From the NCBI RefSeq assembly GCF_017115095.1, contig NZ_JABXKI010000113.1, forward strand, positions 1-59,016: a stretch of 59,016 nucleotides of DNA, read 5' to 3'. The position numbers were made by a program, and so were the translations under genes. The DNA comes from Nostoc sp. NMS4 (GTDB lineage Bacteria > Cyanobacteriota > Cyanobacteriia > Cyanobacteriales > Nostocaceae). The notes under the pieces were generated by a model, which was given only the letters and a program-made list of their open reading frames with translations, made no database searches and was not told where the DNA came from. Shown in pieces: positions 7,816 through 17,528 of the stretch; within the stretch, counting starts at the first letter, position 1, and every line of letters starts with the position of its first letter.

Positions 7816-8745
7816 TTATTGTGTTACAAACAACGCTTTCTTAAGTTGCTGACAAGCCTTTTCAATTGCATCTATACTTCCTGGATTCACCAGACCAAAA
7901 TAATCAAACACATAAACTCGGTTATTTTTAGTTGCTTGCAATTGCTGCCAAAAAGCTTCCTTTTTCAAAGAATCTAAAAGCCCTACTTCTGAATTTCCCT
8001 GTGGAGGATTAACTAAAATTATTACCTCTGGATTTGCTTCTAAAACTTTCTCAGCCGAAAGCGTCACATAGCCGCCAACTGGACTTTTACCCTGTAAATC
8101 TGCGGCTATATTTTTCGCCTGAAATTTCGCTAGCAAATCTCCTGCCCAACTGTTTTTATTCGGCGCTAAAATTGGTTGACGACTAACCAGCGCAAGAGTA
8201 GAAAAACCCTGAGTTGGCTTTTCTGGCAAGAAAGTTTTATAACGGTTTAACAAAGGCTGAGGATCGGCATTAATTAACACAGCCAGTTTTTTAGTAAGTT
8301 CTTCTAGAGATTTCCAGCTATTCACCTTAGTGAGCAAAGTTTGAATTCCTAGCTGCTGAAGTTTTTGAATTGGGATGTTAGAAAAACCTTCAGCACCAAT
8401 AACTAAATCTGGCTTCAGTGCTACCACTTTCTCTAAATTTGGTGGACTTTGCCCTTCACTAACGCGGGGAATATCCTTGAATCTTGAGTCATTCTTAAAT
8501 AATTTACTACCAGTAATACCAACAACTTTTGTTTGATCAAGTCGAGAGATAATATCAGCAGAAAGAGAAGAAAGAGCAACAACTCTTTTTGCCGATCCTT
8601 TTGATAATTGCTGAGAATTCGTGTTAGTCGCCTCAGTAGTATTTTCCACTTTGGTTTGTGGTTGCTGAGTATTTGCAGTGGTGCAAGCAACTAAAACTAT
8701 ACTCAACAAAATTGCGAAAGCAGATAATAACCAACGACGATGCAT
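7816..8745 (-). CDS. Fe(III)-siderophore/cobalamin-type ABC substrate-binding lipoprotein
   Basis: A hydrophobic signal ending in the lipobox VLVAC is followed by a TroA/BtuF-like fold. RVVALSSLSADIISRL opens the first lobe, LKPDLVIGAEGF and LQQLGIQTLL mark the next elements, and VLEANPEVIILVNPP marks the second lobe. Length (309 residues) is normal. These proteins deliver ferric siderophores, haem or B12 to an ABC importer, but no permease or ATPase is adjacent. Being convergent to FTR1 in an iron locus, a ferric-chelate ligand is likelier than B12. This is inference. Confidence 0.85.
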   Translation of the reverse strand: MHRRWLLSAFAILLSIVLVACTTANTQQPQTKVENTTEATNTNSQQLSKGSAKRVVALSSLSADIISRLDQTKVVGITGSKLFKNDSRFKDIPRVSEGQSPPNLEKVVALKPDLVIGAEGFSNIPIQKLQQLGIQTLLTKVNSWKSLEELTKKLAVLINADPQPLLNRYKTFLPEKPTQGFSTLALVSRQPILAPNKNSWAGDLLAKFQAKNIAADLQGKSPVGGYVTLSAEKVLEANPEVIILVNPPQGNSEVGLLDSLKKEAFWQQLQATKNNRVYVFDYFGLVNPGSIDAIEKACQQLKKALFVTQ

Positions 8746-8798
8746 ATTAAAATTCCTTATATAACTAAGAATGTATAACAGAATGTTTGTAAAGCCCT

Positions 8799-8915
8799 GG
8801 CGACTAAAAGTCGCGGCTACACAGACAAAACCTGCCTCCGCAGGTTAAAGACGCTTAATTTTTTCTTAGTCCACGGAGGTGGACTTTGTTTGTGTAGCTG
8901 CGATTTCCAATCGCC
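8799..8915. repeat. Long imperfect inverted repeat (MITE-like hairpin)
   Basis: The left arm (GGCGACTAAAAGTCGCGGCTAC...) and the reverse complement of the right arm (GGCGATTGGAAATCGCAGCTAC...) align over about 50 bases, with inner CCTGCCTCCGCAGG and CCACCTCCGTGG hairpins. Many differences leave both inner stems paired. The element lies between the binding-protein gene and polA and encodes nothing. Confidence 0.75.
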
Positions 8916-9022
8916 CAATACTTTTAAAGCATCCTTTAAAATTGATATCGATTAGGTCTGTTGTAGCTGCTAAGACCAATGTACGCCCATCTCAATGTAA
9001 TTCTCCCAATCTCCAGTTAAAC

Positions 9023-11968
9023 TTACTTCGTCTCCATCCAATTTTCACCAACACGCGCCTCTACCAGCAACGGGACACTCAACTGGACTGCATTTTCCAT
9101 CACCGACTTAATTTGCAGTTGTAATTCTCCCCACTCATCAGGGGGAATTTCAAATACTAATTCATCATGAACTTGCAACAACAAACGTGCCTGATAGTTC
9201 TTCAAAACCTCATGCAATCTCACCATTGCAATTTTGATAATATCAGCGTTAGAACCTTGAATTGGTGCATTAGCCGCAGAGCGTAATAAACCTGCATCAT
9301 AAGCACCCAAATTTTTCAATTTACTCAGGTTGATATCTTCAGGATTACTGCCTTTTAATTTGCGTAAACTGTTATTAGTAAAGTCAAAGTAACGACGACG
9401 ACCGAAAATAGTTTCTACATAACCAAGAGCGATCGCTTCTTTTTTCACTCGTTCCAAATATGCAAATACTTTCGGATATCGTTCATTAAATCGCTTAATG
9501 AACTCGTTGGCAATAGTCTTATCTATCCCAGTTGAACGCGAAAACCTCAGAGAACCCATTCCATAAATCACACCAAAGTTGATAGTTTTCGCCATTCCTC
9601 GTTCTTCGGAGGTGATATTTTCTTTTTCAAATACTAACCGCGCCGTAACAGTGTGAACATCTTCATTTTGCTGATATGCTTGTACTAATATCGGCTCTTG
9701 ACTTAAATGAGCCAATATTCGTAACTCAATTTGTGAGTAATCAGCAGCCACCATTAACCAACCAGATTCCGGTAAAAACGCCTTACGAATTTGGCGACTA
9801 AAAGCTGTACGAATGGGAATGTTTTGTAAATTCGGATTAGAAGACGATAACCTACCAGTTGATGTTGCTGCTTGATTAAAATCAGTATGCACTCGCTGGG
9901 TATCTCGACGCACCAACGCAGGTAATGCATCAACATAAGTAGACTTTAATTTAGATAGGGTGCGATACTCAATAATCGCTTCAACAAATCCAGTTTTATC
10001 ATCTTCTTGAAGTCTTTCCAGTGTTGCCGCATCTGTAGAGTAGCCAGTTTGAATTTTACGAGAATGTCTAGTACTTAGTCCCAATTTTTCAAACAAAATT
10101 TGGCTCAGTTGCTTGGGAGAACCCAAGTTAAAATTTTCCCCAGCTATTTCAGTTGCTTCCTCTTTTAACCTGGCTAACTCTGTTTCTAAATGCTGCGAAA
10201 GTTCTTGTAAATAAGCTGAATTAATCCGAACGCCTGTATATTCCATTTCGGCTAAAACTGATTCTAGCGGCTGTTCGACTTCCACAAATAGTTTAGATAA
10301 AGCTGGAAATTGCTCCAGATCCTCACGCAATTTCGACACTAAACCAAAGGTAGAATAAGCATCCATCCCGCAGTAATCTGCAACGGCGGGAATATCTATA
10401 TCAGCGATAGTTTTGCCTTTAGGAACTAAATCTAAGTAACTTTTAGCTATCAATCCCAAATATCGTTGCGATAAATCCGTCAAATTATGACTGGAATCGG
10501 GATTTAGAATGTAACTTGCCAGCATGGGATCAAATATCACTCCCGCCAAATTAATTCCTTGACACCTGAGAACTAAGCGGTCAAATTTGGCATTTTGTAA
10601 AGCTTTGGGATAATCAGCACTTTCGAGAATTGGGCGTAATGCTTCTAGCACCAAATCTTTATGCAAATTTTCCCCAGTTTTATGCCCGACAGGAATATAG
10701 GCTACTTCATCTGGTTGCATTCCCCAGCAGCAACCAATTCCTACTAAGTCAGCATCTCTAGGTTCTAAATCGGTGGTTTCAGTATCCCAAGCAACGGGAG
10801 TTTCTGGATTAGTGAATTTTTGCAAAATTTTCACTAACTCGGTTAATTTTGCTTCGGTATTGATGATGTGTGGTGTAATTGGAGAAGTAGATTTTTGTGG
10901 AACTGCGGCTGTATCACTAGCACTGAAAAACCACAAATCATTATCTTCATTAGCGCTGAATTCTGAGTTAGTAAAATTAGGCTTACTTGCGTCTGTTTTG
11001 GCTTCTTGCTTCTCTTCAATTTTGCCACCAAAACGCTGCTGAAGGTCATTTATCCTGCCTAAAAAAGACTTAAATTCTAACTTTTCTAAAATTGGTGATA
11101 AGACGCTTGTATCAAAGCCTTTTAATTTGCAATCTTCTAAATCAAATTCTATAGGAACATCTAAAACTATGGTTGCCAAATAGCGAGACTTCTCGGCATC
11201 TTCTTTACCTGCTGCCAGTTTCTTCTGAGTTGCGCCTTTAATTTCATCTAACGCAGCATAAACACGATCGAGTGAACCATAGGTATTCAGCAGTTGCACT
11301 GCTGTTTTTTCCCCAATTCCCTTGACACCAGGAATATTATCTGATTTATCACCACAAAGAGCTTTGAAATCAACAATTTGTGAAGGCAAAACGCCCATCT
11401 TCTCTTTGACTTGTTCTGCTTCAAATTCTGTGATGCTATTTGTAGAGCGCTTGAGGGCATCTGGACTAAAATTTAAAACAGTGATTTCTTTGTCAGAGTC
11501 GATTAGTTGAAATAAATCGCGATCGCCAGTGAGAATCTTCACCCTATAACCAGCCGCAGTGACTCGCTGTGCTAAGGTTCCCAAAATATCATCAGCCTCA
11601 AAACCAGGGGCAGTGAAAAAGGGTAGATTGAAGCCATTCAACAACTCATGCAGGTTTTCTAAGTCGGGAATGAAGTCTTCCGGCGTTTCCGGGCGATCGG
11701 CTTTATAAGTATCGTCAGCTTCGTGGCGAAAAGTTGCCTCACCCAAATCAAAAGCGATCGCCATTGCTTGAGGCTGTTGTGTTGCCATTACTTCCAACAG
11801 GCACTTCACAAAACCAAAACATATACTGGTAGGAATCCCTGCTTTAGTACGCAGTCCTCCATCTCGCCCTTTGGCGAAAGCAAAGTAGGAACGATAAGCC
11901 AGCGAGTGTCCATCTACGAGGATGAACGTGGGGCGTGTTGCAGTTGCAGAAGTGAAAGTTTCAGACAT
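9023..11968 (-). CDS. polA: DNA polymerase I
   Basis: All three PolI domains are present in 981 residues. The 5'-3' exonuclease domain opens with FILVDGHSLAYRSYFAF and contains GDKSDNIPGVKGIGEKTA. A 3'-5' exonuclease-like domain starts around residue 365 with AWDTETTDLEP, retaining the DxE pair. The polymerase domain shows DYSQIELRILAHLS (motif A), RGMAKTINFGVIYGMG (motif B) and QVHDELVFEIP (motif C). The enzyme removes RNA primers and fills repair gaps. No neighbour appears to be in an operon with it. Confidence 0.97.
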   Translation of the reverse strand: MSETFTSATATRPTFILVDGHSLAYRSYFAFAKGRDGGLRTKAGIPTSICFGFVKCLLEVMATQQPQAMAIAFDLGEATFRHEADDTYKADRPETPEDFIPDLENLHELLNGFNLPFFTAPGFEADDILGTLAQRVTAAGYRVKILTGDRDLFQLIDSDKEITVLNFSPDALKRSTNSITEFEAEQVKEKMGVLPSQIVDFKALCGDKSDNIPGVKGIGEKTAVQLLNTYGSLDRVYAALDEIKGATQKKLAAGKEDAEKSRYLATIVLDVPIEFDLEDCKLKGFDTSVLSPILEKLEFKSFLGRINDLQQRFGGKIEEKQEAKTDASKPNFTNSEFSANEDNDLWFFSASDTAAVPQKSTSPITPHIINTEAKLTELVKILQKFTNPETPVAWDTETTDLEPRDADLVGIGCCWGMQPDEVAYIPVGHKTGENLHKDLVLEALRPILESADYPKALQNAKFDRLVLRCQGINLAGVIFDPMLASYILNPDSSHNLTDLSQRYLGLIAKSYLDLVPKGKTIADIDIPAVADYCGMDAYSTFGLVSKLREDLEQFPALSKLFVEVEQPLESVLAEMEYTGVRINSAYLQELSQHLETELARLKEEATEIAGENFNLGSPKQLSQILFEKLGLSTRHSRKIQTGYSTDAATLERLQEDDKTGFVEAIIEYRTLSKLKSTYVDALPALVRRDTQRVHTDFNQAATSTGRLSSSNPNLQNIPIRTAFSRQIRKAFLPESGWLMVAADYSQIELRILAHLSQEPILVQAYQQNEDVHTVTARLVFEKENITSEERGMAKTINFGVIYGMGSLRFSRSTGIDKTIANEFIKRFNERYPKVFAYLERVKKEAIALGYVETIFGRRRYFDFTNNSLRKLKGSNPEDINLSKLKNLGAYDAGLLRSAANAPIQGSNADIIKIAMVRLHEVLKNYQARLLLQVHDELVFEIPPDEWGELQLQIKSVMENAVQLSVPLLVEARVGENWMETK

Positions 11969-12522
11969 AGCCCTATTTTAGCCAGAAGCTTTGTCACATA
12001 GTTAGCAATTTCAGATGCTCGTTCAACCAGAAGCTTTGGTGATAATAGCCCCGTTTTGACATACAAGTTAATATTACGTATAATTTTAGACAAGATTATC
12101 TCTACGCATTTACAGCTTTAGTACGGAAGCCAAGTAGAACCACCTTTTGGCAGGGATGCCAGCCCAATTAAGTACGTGAGTATAAGCATATTAACCACAT
12201 AGTAACTAGATCCCCAATTTATCATCAGAAGTCGGGGATCTATGTCCTGAGCCTTTTATGTTTAATTATGTTGACCTAGCTTACTTCTCAGAAACAAACA
12301 AAAACTAGCTTAATATTTCGACATAAGATTACCACTATCAAACCTTTTACACTTAACAAAACTTTATGTATACCAATCAAAAAGTCTATTTGTCGAAGGA
12401 ATTTAAACATAATAACTTTACATAAAGTTACGTGTATTTATCAAGACTACAAACAAAGTTTCAGAGTTAGAAATAGGTTAGTAATTCCGTAATGATTCGT
12501 TTGAGAAAGGCATCTCTTATCC
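11969..12522. other. Intergenic region upstream of a PEP-CTERM gene
   Basis: No gene is seen. A stem-loop AGATCCCC...GGGGATCT lies at 12208-12241 and resembles a dispersed repeat or terminator. The remainder is A+T-rich and presumably holds the divergent promoters. Confidence 0.5.
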
Positions 12523-13227
12523 ATGACAACAAAACTATTCAATACTCTAGCTGCTGCCACAACCTTGGCAGGAATTGTTGCAACATCTGGAGCAGCTAAT
12601 GCAGCTTCTCTCTCCTACACCAGTTCCACTAATTACGATTTCACAAATATCATTGATGCACCTCTGAGCGTCCAAAAATTTAACTCATCTCTGGGTACGC
12701 TCAAGGGTGTAACCATAAGTTTTACTGGCGACATACTTGGAAATGCAGGTTTTGAAAACAGGAGTCCAACAGCGACTCAGGTAACAGTAAATCTTGCTAG
12801 TCAACTCAGCTTACAACTAAATAATCAGTCTCTGTTTGCGCTCAATCCCCAAGATGTATCGAGTTATCAAGCTGGTAAATATGACAAGATCACTGATTAT
12901 AGTGGCACTTCTGGAAAGACTATTTCTAACTTAACTGCCACACAATCTGCTACTCAGTCTTTCACCAATACTCAATTCTTGCAGTCTTTGACTGGTAATG
13001 GTGACGTGGATTTTTTGTTCTCAGCTTTAGCCAACTCAGTAGTTACGGGTTCAGGCAACATGAGATCCTATATTGATACTTATGCTAAAGCAGGTATCCA
13101 AGTAACTTATGACTACGATGTTAAAGCAGTACCTGAATCCTCTACAACACTTGGAATTGGTTTAATTGCTGGGCTTTGTTTGTTGTCACAACGCAAAAAA
13201 AGCTGGCTAAAAATGCCCAATTCATAG
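12523..13227 (+). CDS. PEP-CTERM sorted secreted protein
   Basis: A signal peptide (ends near GAANAASLSY) precedes a Ser/Thr/Asn-rich beta-type domain. The C-terminus has the tripartite sorting signal: VPESST, then a hydrophobic helix (LGIGLIAGLCLL), then basic residues (RKKSW). PEP-CTERM proteins are processed by exosortase and exported to the surface or matrix. The central domain is not recognised. A strong terminator follows. Confidence 0.85.
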   Translation: MTTKLFNTLAAATTLAGIVATSGAANAASLSYTSSTNYDFTNIIDAPLSVQKFNSSLGTLKGVTISFTGDILGNAGFENRSPTATQVTVNLASQLSLQLNNQSLFALNPQDVSSYQAGKYDKITDYSGTSGKTISNLTATQSATQSFTNTQFLQSLTGNGDVDFLFSALANSVVTGSGNMRSYIDTYAKAGIQVTYDYDVKAVPESSTTLGIGLIAGLCLLSQRKKSWLKMPNS

Positions 13228-13290
13228 ACTTTATTAAATAGGTAGGTTTTTTCCACCCTATTTATCGATCGGGCAATCTAATTTAAATAA

Positions 13291-13324
13291 AAAAACCCGA
13301 TTTTTTCGAGAATCGGGTTTTTTA
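13291..13324 (+). terminator. Intrinsic terminator after the PEP-CTERM gene
   Basis: AAAACCCGATT and AATCGGGTTTT pair around a TTTTCGAG loop, followed by more T residues. It is nearly symmetric, so it could act on both strands. Confidence 0.85.
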
Positions 13325-13432
13325 TTGCGCCTATTAGCCATAATTTTTAAGACTTACCTAATTTTTTCTACTACTCCCCACTGGTCGCTAGAGCCTGTTA
13401 ACCTCTTACTGGAACTTAAAATCTAGGAAATT

Positions 13433-14287
13433 ATGCAGAAAGCATCTACTGACAATCAGGCTGCTGCAAAAGAAATTAAACTACTAGTTTTGGATATAGA
13501 TGGCACGATCGCAGGAGACTCTAACACGATCAGCGAACCTGTAAAGCAAGCAATCTTTGCAGCCCAAGCACGAGGAATTCAAGTGGCGATCGCTACAGGT
13601 CGGATGTATCGTTCAGCCTTGCGCTTCCACCAAGAAATCGGCTCTACCCTACCATTAATGGCCTATCAGGGAGCCTGGATTCAAGACCCGATCGCTGAAA
13701 AAATTCATCGCCATTGGGTTGTTCCCAAAGAAATCGCCCACCAGTTACTCGACTATTTTGAACAGCCAGAGTTGCGATCGCTTCTATCTGTTCACTTTTA
13801 CATCAACGATCAACTCTACGTCCGTGAGTTAACCAGAGAAACCCAAATTTATGCAGAACGTTCTGGTGTTATCCCGATTCCTGTGGGTGATTTGCGTCAA
13901 GCCTTAACGAATGAACCGACAAAAATTCTTGCTTTGTCAGATGACATAGATATAATCGACAAGCTATTGGGAAATTTACGCCGCCAATACACACCTGCTG
14001 AACTTTATCTGACAACCTCTGTTGCTACCTTTTTTGAAGCCACTAACGCCTCTGTAAATAAAGGGACTGCTATACGTTACCTAGCCGAAGAATTGCTGGG
14101 ATTACAATTAGCCAACGTTATGGCGATTGGCGATAACTTCAATGATCTGGAAATGCTGGAGTATGCCGGACTTGGTGTAGCTATGGGCAATGCACCAGCA
14201 GGAGTAAAAGCGATCGCTAACTGGGTAGCTCCTAGCGTAGAGTCAGATGGGGCAGCAGTAGCAATTGAAAAGTTTTTGCTATGGTGA
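13433..14287 (+). CDS. Cof-type HAD-IIB phosphatase
   Basis: HAD motif I is LVLDIDGTIAGD near residue 20. Motif II threonine is in VAIATGRMYRSA. Motif IV is GDNFNDLEMLEYAGLGVAMGNA near residue 232. The large C2 cap between them places it in the HAD-IIB/Cof subfamily, which hydrolyses sugar phosphates, flavin nucleotides or similar small phosphoesters. Length (284 residues) is typical. The substrate cannot be read from the sequence. Confidence 0.92.
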   Translation: MQKASTDNQAAAKEIKLLVLDIDGTIAGDSNTISEPVKQAIFAAQARGIQVAIATGRMYRSALRFHQEIGSTLPLMAYQGAWIQDPIAEKIHRHWVVPKEIAHQLLDYFEQPELRSLLSVHFYINDQLYVRELTRETQIYAERSGVIPIPVGDLRQALTNEPTKILALSDDIDIIDKLLGNLRRQYTPAELYLTTSVATFFEATNASVNKGTAIRYLAEELLGLQLANVMAIGDNFNDLEMLEYAGLGVAMGNAPAGVKAIANWVAPSVESDGAAVAIEKFLLW

Positions 14288-14465
14288 AGGCATTTTTTCA
14301 AATCTAAACCCATAGAAATCAGAAAGGACACCGACGACTTGCCGTGTTTCGTCTCGGTGCCCCTGCTGGTTCGCTCCTCACACACCTGCTAATTTAGCCG
14401 AGGTGGTGCATTGAGTCAATAGCTATATAAAAAGTTTTTATTTTTGTCTAAGCGACATTACCGAT

Positions 14466-15371
14466 TTATAGCTCCAAAGGCGCAAAAACCCCCAGACTTT
14501 CTTCTAGGACAAATCTTAATACTGACTGAGTAGCCATGAGCAATCCGAGTCTAGCTTGGGCCAGTTCTGGCGAGGTAATTTTCACCTCACCCCAAATCCG
14601 GCAATTAGACCAAAACTTTTCAAAAGCTTGGCTCAAATTCAGCGCTACTTTCTCCCATTTCACAGAACCGCTAACATCAGGACACTCTATGTTGTCTACC
14701 ACTTGTATTAATTCGCCAATTAGACGACGCTCATCTGGATGATTTAGCCGTGGTGTTCCATCCCAATTAAGCCAAGGTAGAGGGTTAGGAGAGATAACAT
14801 CCCAAAAAGCTGGACTACTATTTGCAACTGGTTCTCTAAGTTTTATCAATCCCTCTCGATGAGCCAGAAGCACTAACGAACAGCAGCGTGCATGAGCATA
14901 TTGAATAGCGAATTGGGCATGGGGCATTGGGCATTGGGAAAGAGAAGGCAGGAGGCAGAAGTTCTTTAATTTTGAATTTTGAATTTTGAATTTTGAATTG
15001 ATTGCTCCCCCACTGCCGACTACGAGACTTTGTAACCAAGTCGCCAAGGTTGAGTGAGTTAATTCAAAATTTATCCAACCAGGGGGAACTATTTGGATGC
15101 TAAAAACGTCCTCACAAATCCCTGATAAATCAGAGGCGATCGCACTGGCAAGCTCCATCGCTTTTCGATTCTGAGATTTTGATAGTCGCAGAGACACACT
15201 TGAGGTATAGAAAACTCTATTATCATCTCTACCTTTATATAGATGTATTATTTCATCTTCTATGCATCTGTTTTCTGATTTATAAGTATCAATGCTTAGT
15301 GATTTTATTAAATAACTATACAATAGCTGCTTGATTGACGTATATTTGCTAACTGGTAATCTATAATGCAC
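14466..15371 (-). CDS. DALR anticodon-binding-domain protein (ArgRS C-terminus-like) with repeat-derived insertion
   Basis: The C-terminal half, from FAIQYAHARCCSLVLLA to ARLGLLMATQSVLRFVLEE, matches the helical DALR domain that binds the anticodon in arginyl-tRNA synthetase. No catalytic HIGH/KMSKS core is present, so it is a stand-alone paralogue widespread in cyanobacteria, function unknown. The N-terminal part (GICEDVFSIQIVPPGWINFELT) recalls the ArgRS N-terminal region. Around residues 124-152 there is an odd insert, NSKFKIQNSKLKNF...QCPMPHAQ, encoded by TTTTGAATTT and GGGCATT repeats of the kind normally seen between genes. The frame is kept through it. Confidence 0.8.
   Translation of the reverse strand: MHYRLPVSKYTSIKQLLYSYLIKSLSIDTYKSENRCIEDEIIHLYKGRDDNRVFYTSSVSLRLSKSQNRKAMELASAIASDLSGICEDVFSIQIVPPGWINFELTHSTLATWLQSLVVGSGGAINSKFKIQNSKLKNFCLLPSLSQCPMPHAQFAIQYAHARCCSLVLLAHREGLIKLREPVANSSPAFWDVISPNPLPWLNWDGTPRLNHPDERRLIGELIQVVDNIECPDVSGSVKWEKVALNLSQAFEKFWSNCRIWGEVKITSPELAQARLGLLMATQSVLRFVLEESLGVFAPLEL
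14925..14999. repeat. STRR-type repeats within the DALR-domain gene
   Basis: GGGGCATTGGGCATTGGGA and a run of TTTTGAA heptamers lie inside the coding frame. The same units occur between genes near 23765 and 58391. Read on the minus strand they encode NSKFKIQNSK and QCPMPHAQ. Confidence 0.75.
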
Positions 15372-15683
15372 GTAATACTATTTAAACAGTCATGTAAGAT
15401 ATATTTGTTACTTTTCTGTCATCTCTCTTACGGTATAAATTTAATTTAGATGAAGAAAAATGAGAAGAGGATAAAATTTGATGAATAATCGATGAATAGT
15501 AAGTAAACTTTACTACCATCATTGTACAGTAGGAAGTATAACAAAAGAGTAGAGAGTAATTTGCTTTCTATTCTTTGGATTGGCTGGCGCTGTTAGGCGT
15601 TAGGCCTGCCTCGTCAACACAAAGACACTCCTTGCACCCTTTTATTTACGTCTTTGTCTTCAGCCGAACGCTCTTTGTTACCT
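15372..15683. other. Divergent intergenic region before the Crp-family gene
   Basis: No gene is seen. It holds a GTTAGGCGTTAGGC direct repeat near 15593 and presumably promoters for both flanking genes. Confidence 0.45.
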
Positions 15684-16403
15684 ATGCAATCTCCATCCTC
15701 CTTTTCTGAGGCATCACGGCCTTTTTTGACTTGGCAACGCATTCTTGACTGGGCTCAAGAACACTACCGTTGCCGCACCTTTAGCAAAGATGAGCGCATT
15801 CCAGCCCGGCCTGGATTGCTGTATTTGGTGCAAAGGGGTGCGATCCGCATGGTAGGAACCGCCCAAGTTAGTGCGACTGCTAGTCAGTTAACGTCTCGAC
15901 GAATCAACAGAACTCCAGAAGAAGCGTTCTTGGGTTTTGTGGGAGCGGGACAGCCATTTGAAATTGTTGCTCAATCACCATTCACACTCCAGGCTTACGC
16001 CCATGTTGACCAAACTGCGGTGTTGTGGATGTACTGGCACGATTTAGACAATTGGCCTCACTTCCGTCGGGAAGTTATGGATGCCTTTAGGTATCAGCAC
16101 CAGCGTAAGCTGCTGTGGCTGAGTGCCTTGGGACAACGCCGCACAATTGACCGACTCTTAGGATTTCTCACATTGTTAATTGAGGAATATGGAGAGCCAG
16201 CAATGAGCGACACCGACCCTGATGTGATTCGCGGTTATTGTCTGCCCTTTCCCCTCACTCATGCCCAAATTGGTAGCGCGATTGGTTCCACTCGTGTCAC
16301 CGTCACCCGCTTGATGGGTAAGCTGCGTCAACGTGGTTTAATCCTGACTCAAGGGGATAATCTCATTTGCTTGCCAGCAGAGTCGATTAATAGAGCTGGT
16401 TAA
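15684..16403 (+). CDS. Crp/Fnr-family transcriptional regulator
   Basis: The N-terminal half is a cNMP-binding-like beta barrel (GLLYLVQRGAIRMVG...FLGFVGAGQPFEIVAQSPFTLQAYAH). A dimer helix follows, then a winged helix-turn-helix (LPFPLTHAQIGSAIGSTRVTVTRLMGKLRQRG). The HTH resembles NtcA-type proteins, but the sequence is not NtcA itself. The effector is not known. I start at the ATG giving MQSPSSF; the frame extends ten codons further to a TTG. No partner gene is adjacent in the same direction. Confidence 0.87.
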   Translation: MQSPSSFSEASRPFLTWQRILDWAQEHYRCRTFSKDERIPARPGLLYLVQRGAIRMVGTAQVSATASQLTSRRINRTPEEAFLGFVGAGQPFEIVAQSPFTLQAYAHVDQTAVLWMYWHDLDNWPHFRREVMDAFRYQHQRKLLWLSALGQRRTIDRLLGFLTLLIEEYGEPAMSDTDPDVIRGYCLPFPLTHAQIGSAIGSTRVTVTRLMGKLRQRGLILTQGDNLICLPAESINRAG

Positions 16404-16481
16404 GGTACAGTTCAGAGCGGCGATTTCCGCCACTCTGTCTGAGTGCGATGAGCTAGACTCCGCTAGAAGCGATCGCTATTG

Positions 16482-17528
16482 TCAGCGAATTTTGACAAAT
16501 CCCGCTTGGGTAATCAATTCCTGTCCCTGCTCAGTCAGCAGTAAATTGGCGTAAGCGACACCTGCTTGCTGCTCAGTCTGACCATTCTGTTTGACCACCA
16601 CAAACAGACTGCGGGTAATCGGGTATTTCCCTGATTGGAAAGCCTCAATGTTCAACTTGTTCCGCTTACCAGGACATTCAGACGGGAGGACAGAAGGTTC
16701 TTGGTATGGTGCAATGTATTGCCCTTGCGTGCGCCCCAACGGTAAGGCTTTGATTGAGCATTGAGGAATCACCTCTGGGGCAGAAGCGTAGTAGATGCTA
16801 CCAGGACTACCAGCCAATTTTTGCAAGGCTTGGGTGGTTGTGGAGATAAATTCCACATTGGAGCTGAAAGCTTGACCACCCAAGATGTCTTGGACAAAAA
16901 GTTCGACTGTACCGCCATCAGTAAGGCGGCGGGAATAGGGCTTTATCGGGATATTGGGGCCGCCCACCTGACTCCAATTATTGATTTTGCCTATGTAAAT
17001 TGACTTTAACTGTTCTAGCGTTAGTCCTGGGATATTCAGGCTGGGATTAACTGCGACAGCTAAACCATCAATTGCCACAGGAATTTGTTTCAAACTGAAT
17101 CCACGTTGCTGGGCGCGGCTTAATTCCGGGTCTAGAATTGGTCGGGACGACTGAGCAAAAGCTAATTGACCATCTATCAGGGAATTAATGCCAGTACCAG
17201 AACCAGGAGATGCATTACTGGGTTCTACATAGCGCAGCCGTAACTCTGGCCGTGCGGCTTGAATTGCTGGATCAACTATTAGTCGAATCGGTGCCCAAGA
17301 TGTACTACCTCCGTAATTAAATAATCCTGTAGGAACATCCTTTACTGAAGTGAAAGTATTGCCACTAGGTTGTTCTGATACGGCTTCGGGCGTTTTGGTG
17401 CTACTAGGATTAATTTTATTTAGCTCCAGACCAGACTTTCTGCTGAACCACCAAAAACCGCCAGCTATTAACCCAACTGTAATCAGAATTGATAATACAA
17501 GAATAGGTGTTTCATTTTTTTGGGACAT
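16482..17528 (-). CDS. PstS-like membrane-anchored substrate-binding protein (copy 1)
   Basis: A single N-terminal membrane helix (LVLSILITVGLIAGGFWWF) anchors a PBP-like domain. The domain has the PstS hallmarks GSTSWAPI, GSGTGINSLIDGQLAFAQSSR and PVAIDGLAVAVN, and ends with a GQELITQAGFVKIR-type C-terminus. PstS proteins bind phosphate for an ABC importer, but no pstCAB genes are nearby. With a paralogue and a Ser/Thr kinase beside it, a sensing rather than transport role is plausible. That is inference. Confidence 0.85.
   Translation of the reverse strand: MSQKNETPILVLSILITVGLIAGGFWWFSRKSGLELNKINPSSTKTPEAVSEQPSGNTFTSVKDVPTGLFNYGGSTSWAPIRLIVDPAIQAARPELRLRYVEPSNASPGSGTGINSLIDGQLAFAQSSRPILDPELSRAQQRGFSLKQIPVAIDGLAVAVNPSLNIPGLTLEQLKSIYIGKINNWSQVGGPNIPIKPYSRRLTDGGTVELFVQDILGGQAFSSNVEFISTTTQALQKLAGSPGSIYYASAPEVIPQCSIKALPLGRTQGQYIAPYQEPSVLPSECPGKRNKLNIEAFQSGKYPITRSLFVVVKQNGQTEQQAGVAYANLLLTEQGQELITQAGFVKIR

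Noticed and set aside
9754..9936. Frames lying within polA on the same or opposite strand
   Set aside because: They are shadows of polA, whose domains run unbroken through them.
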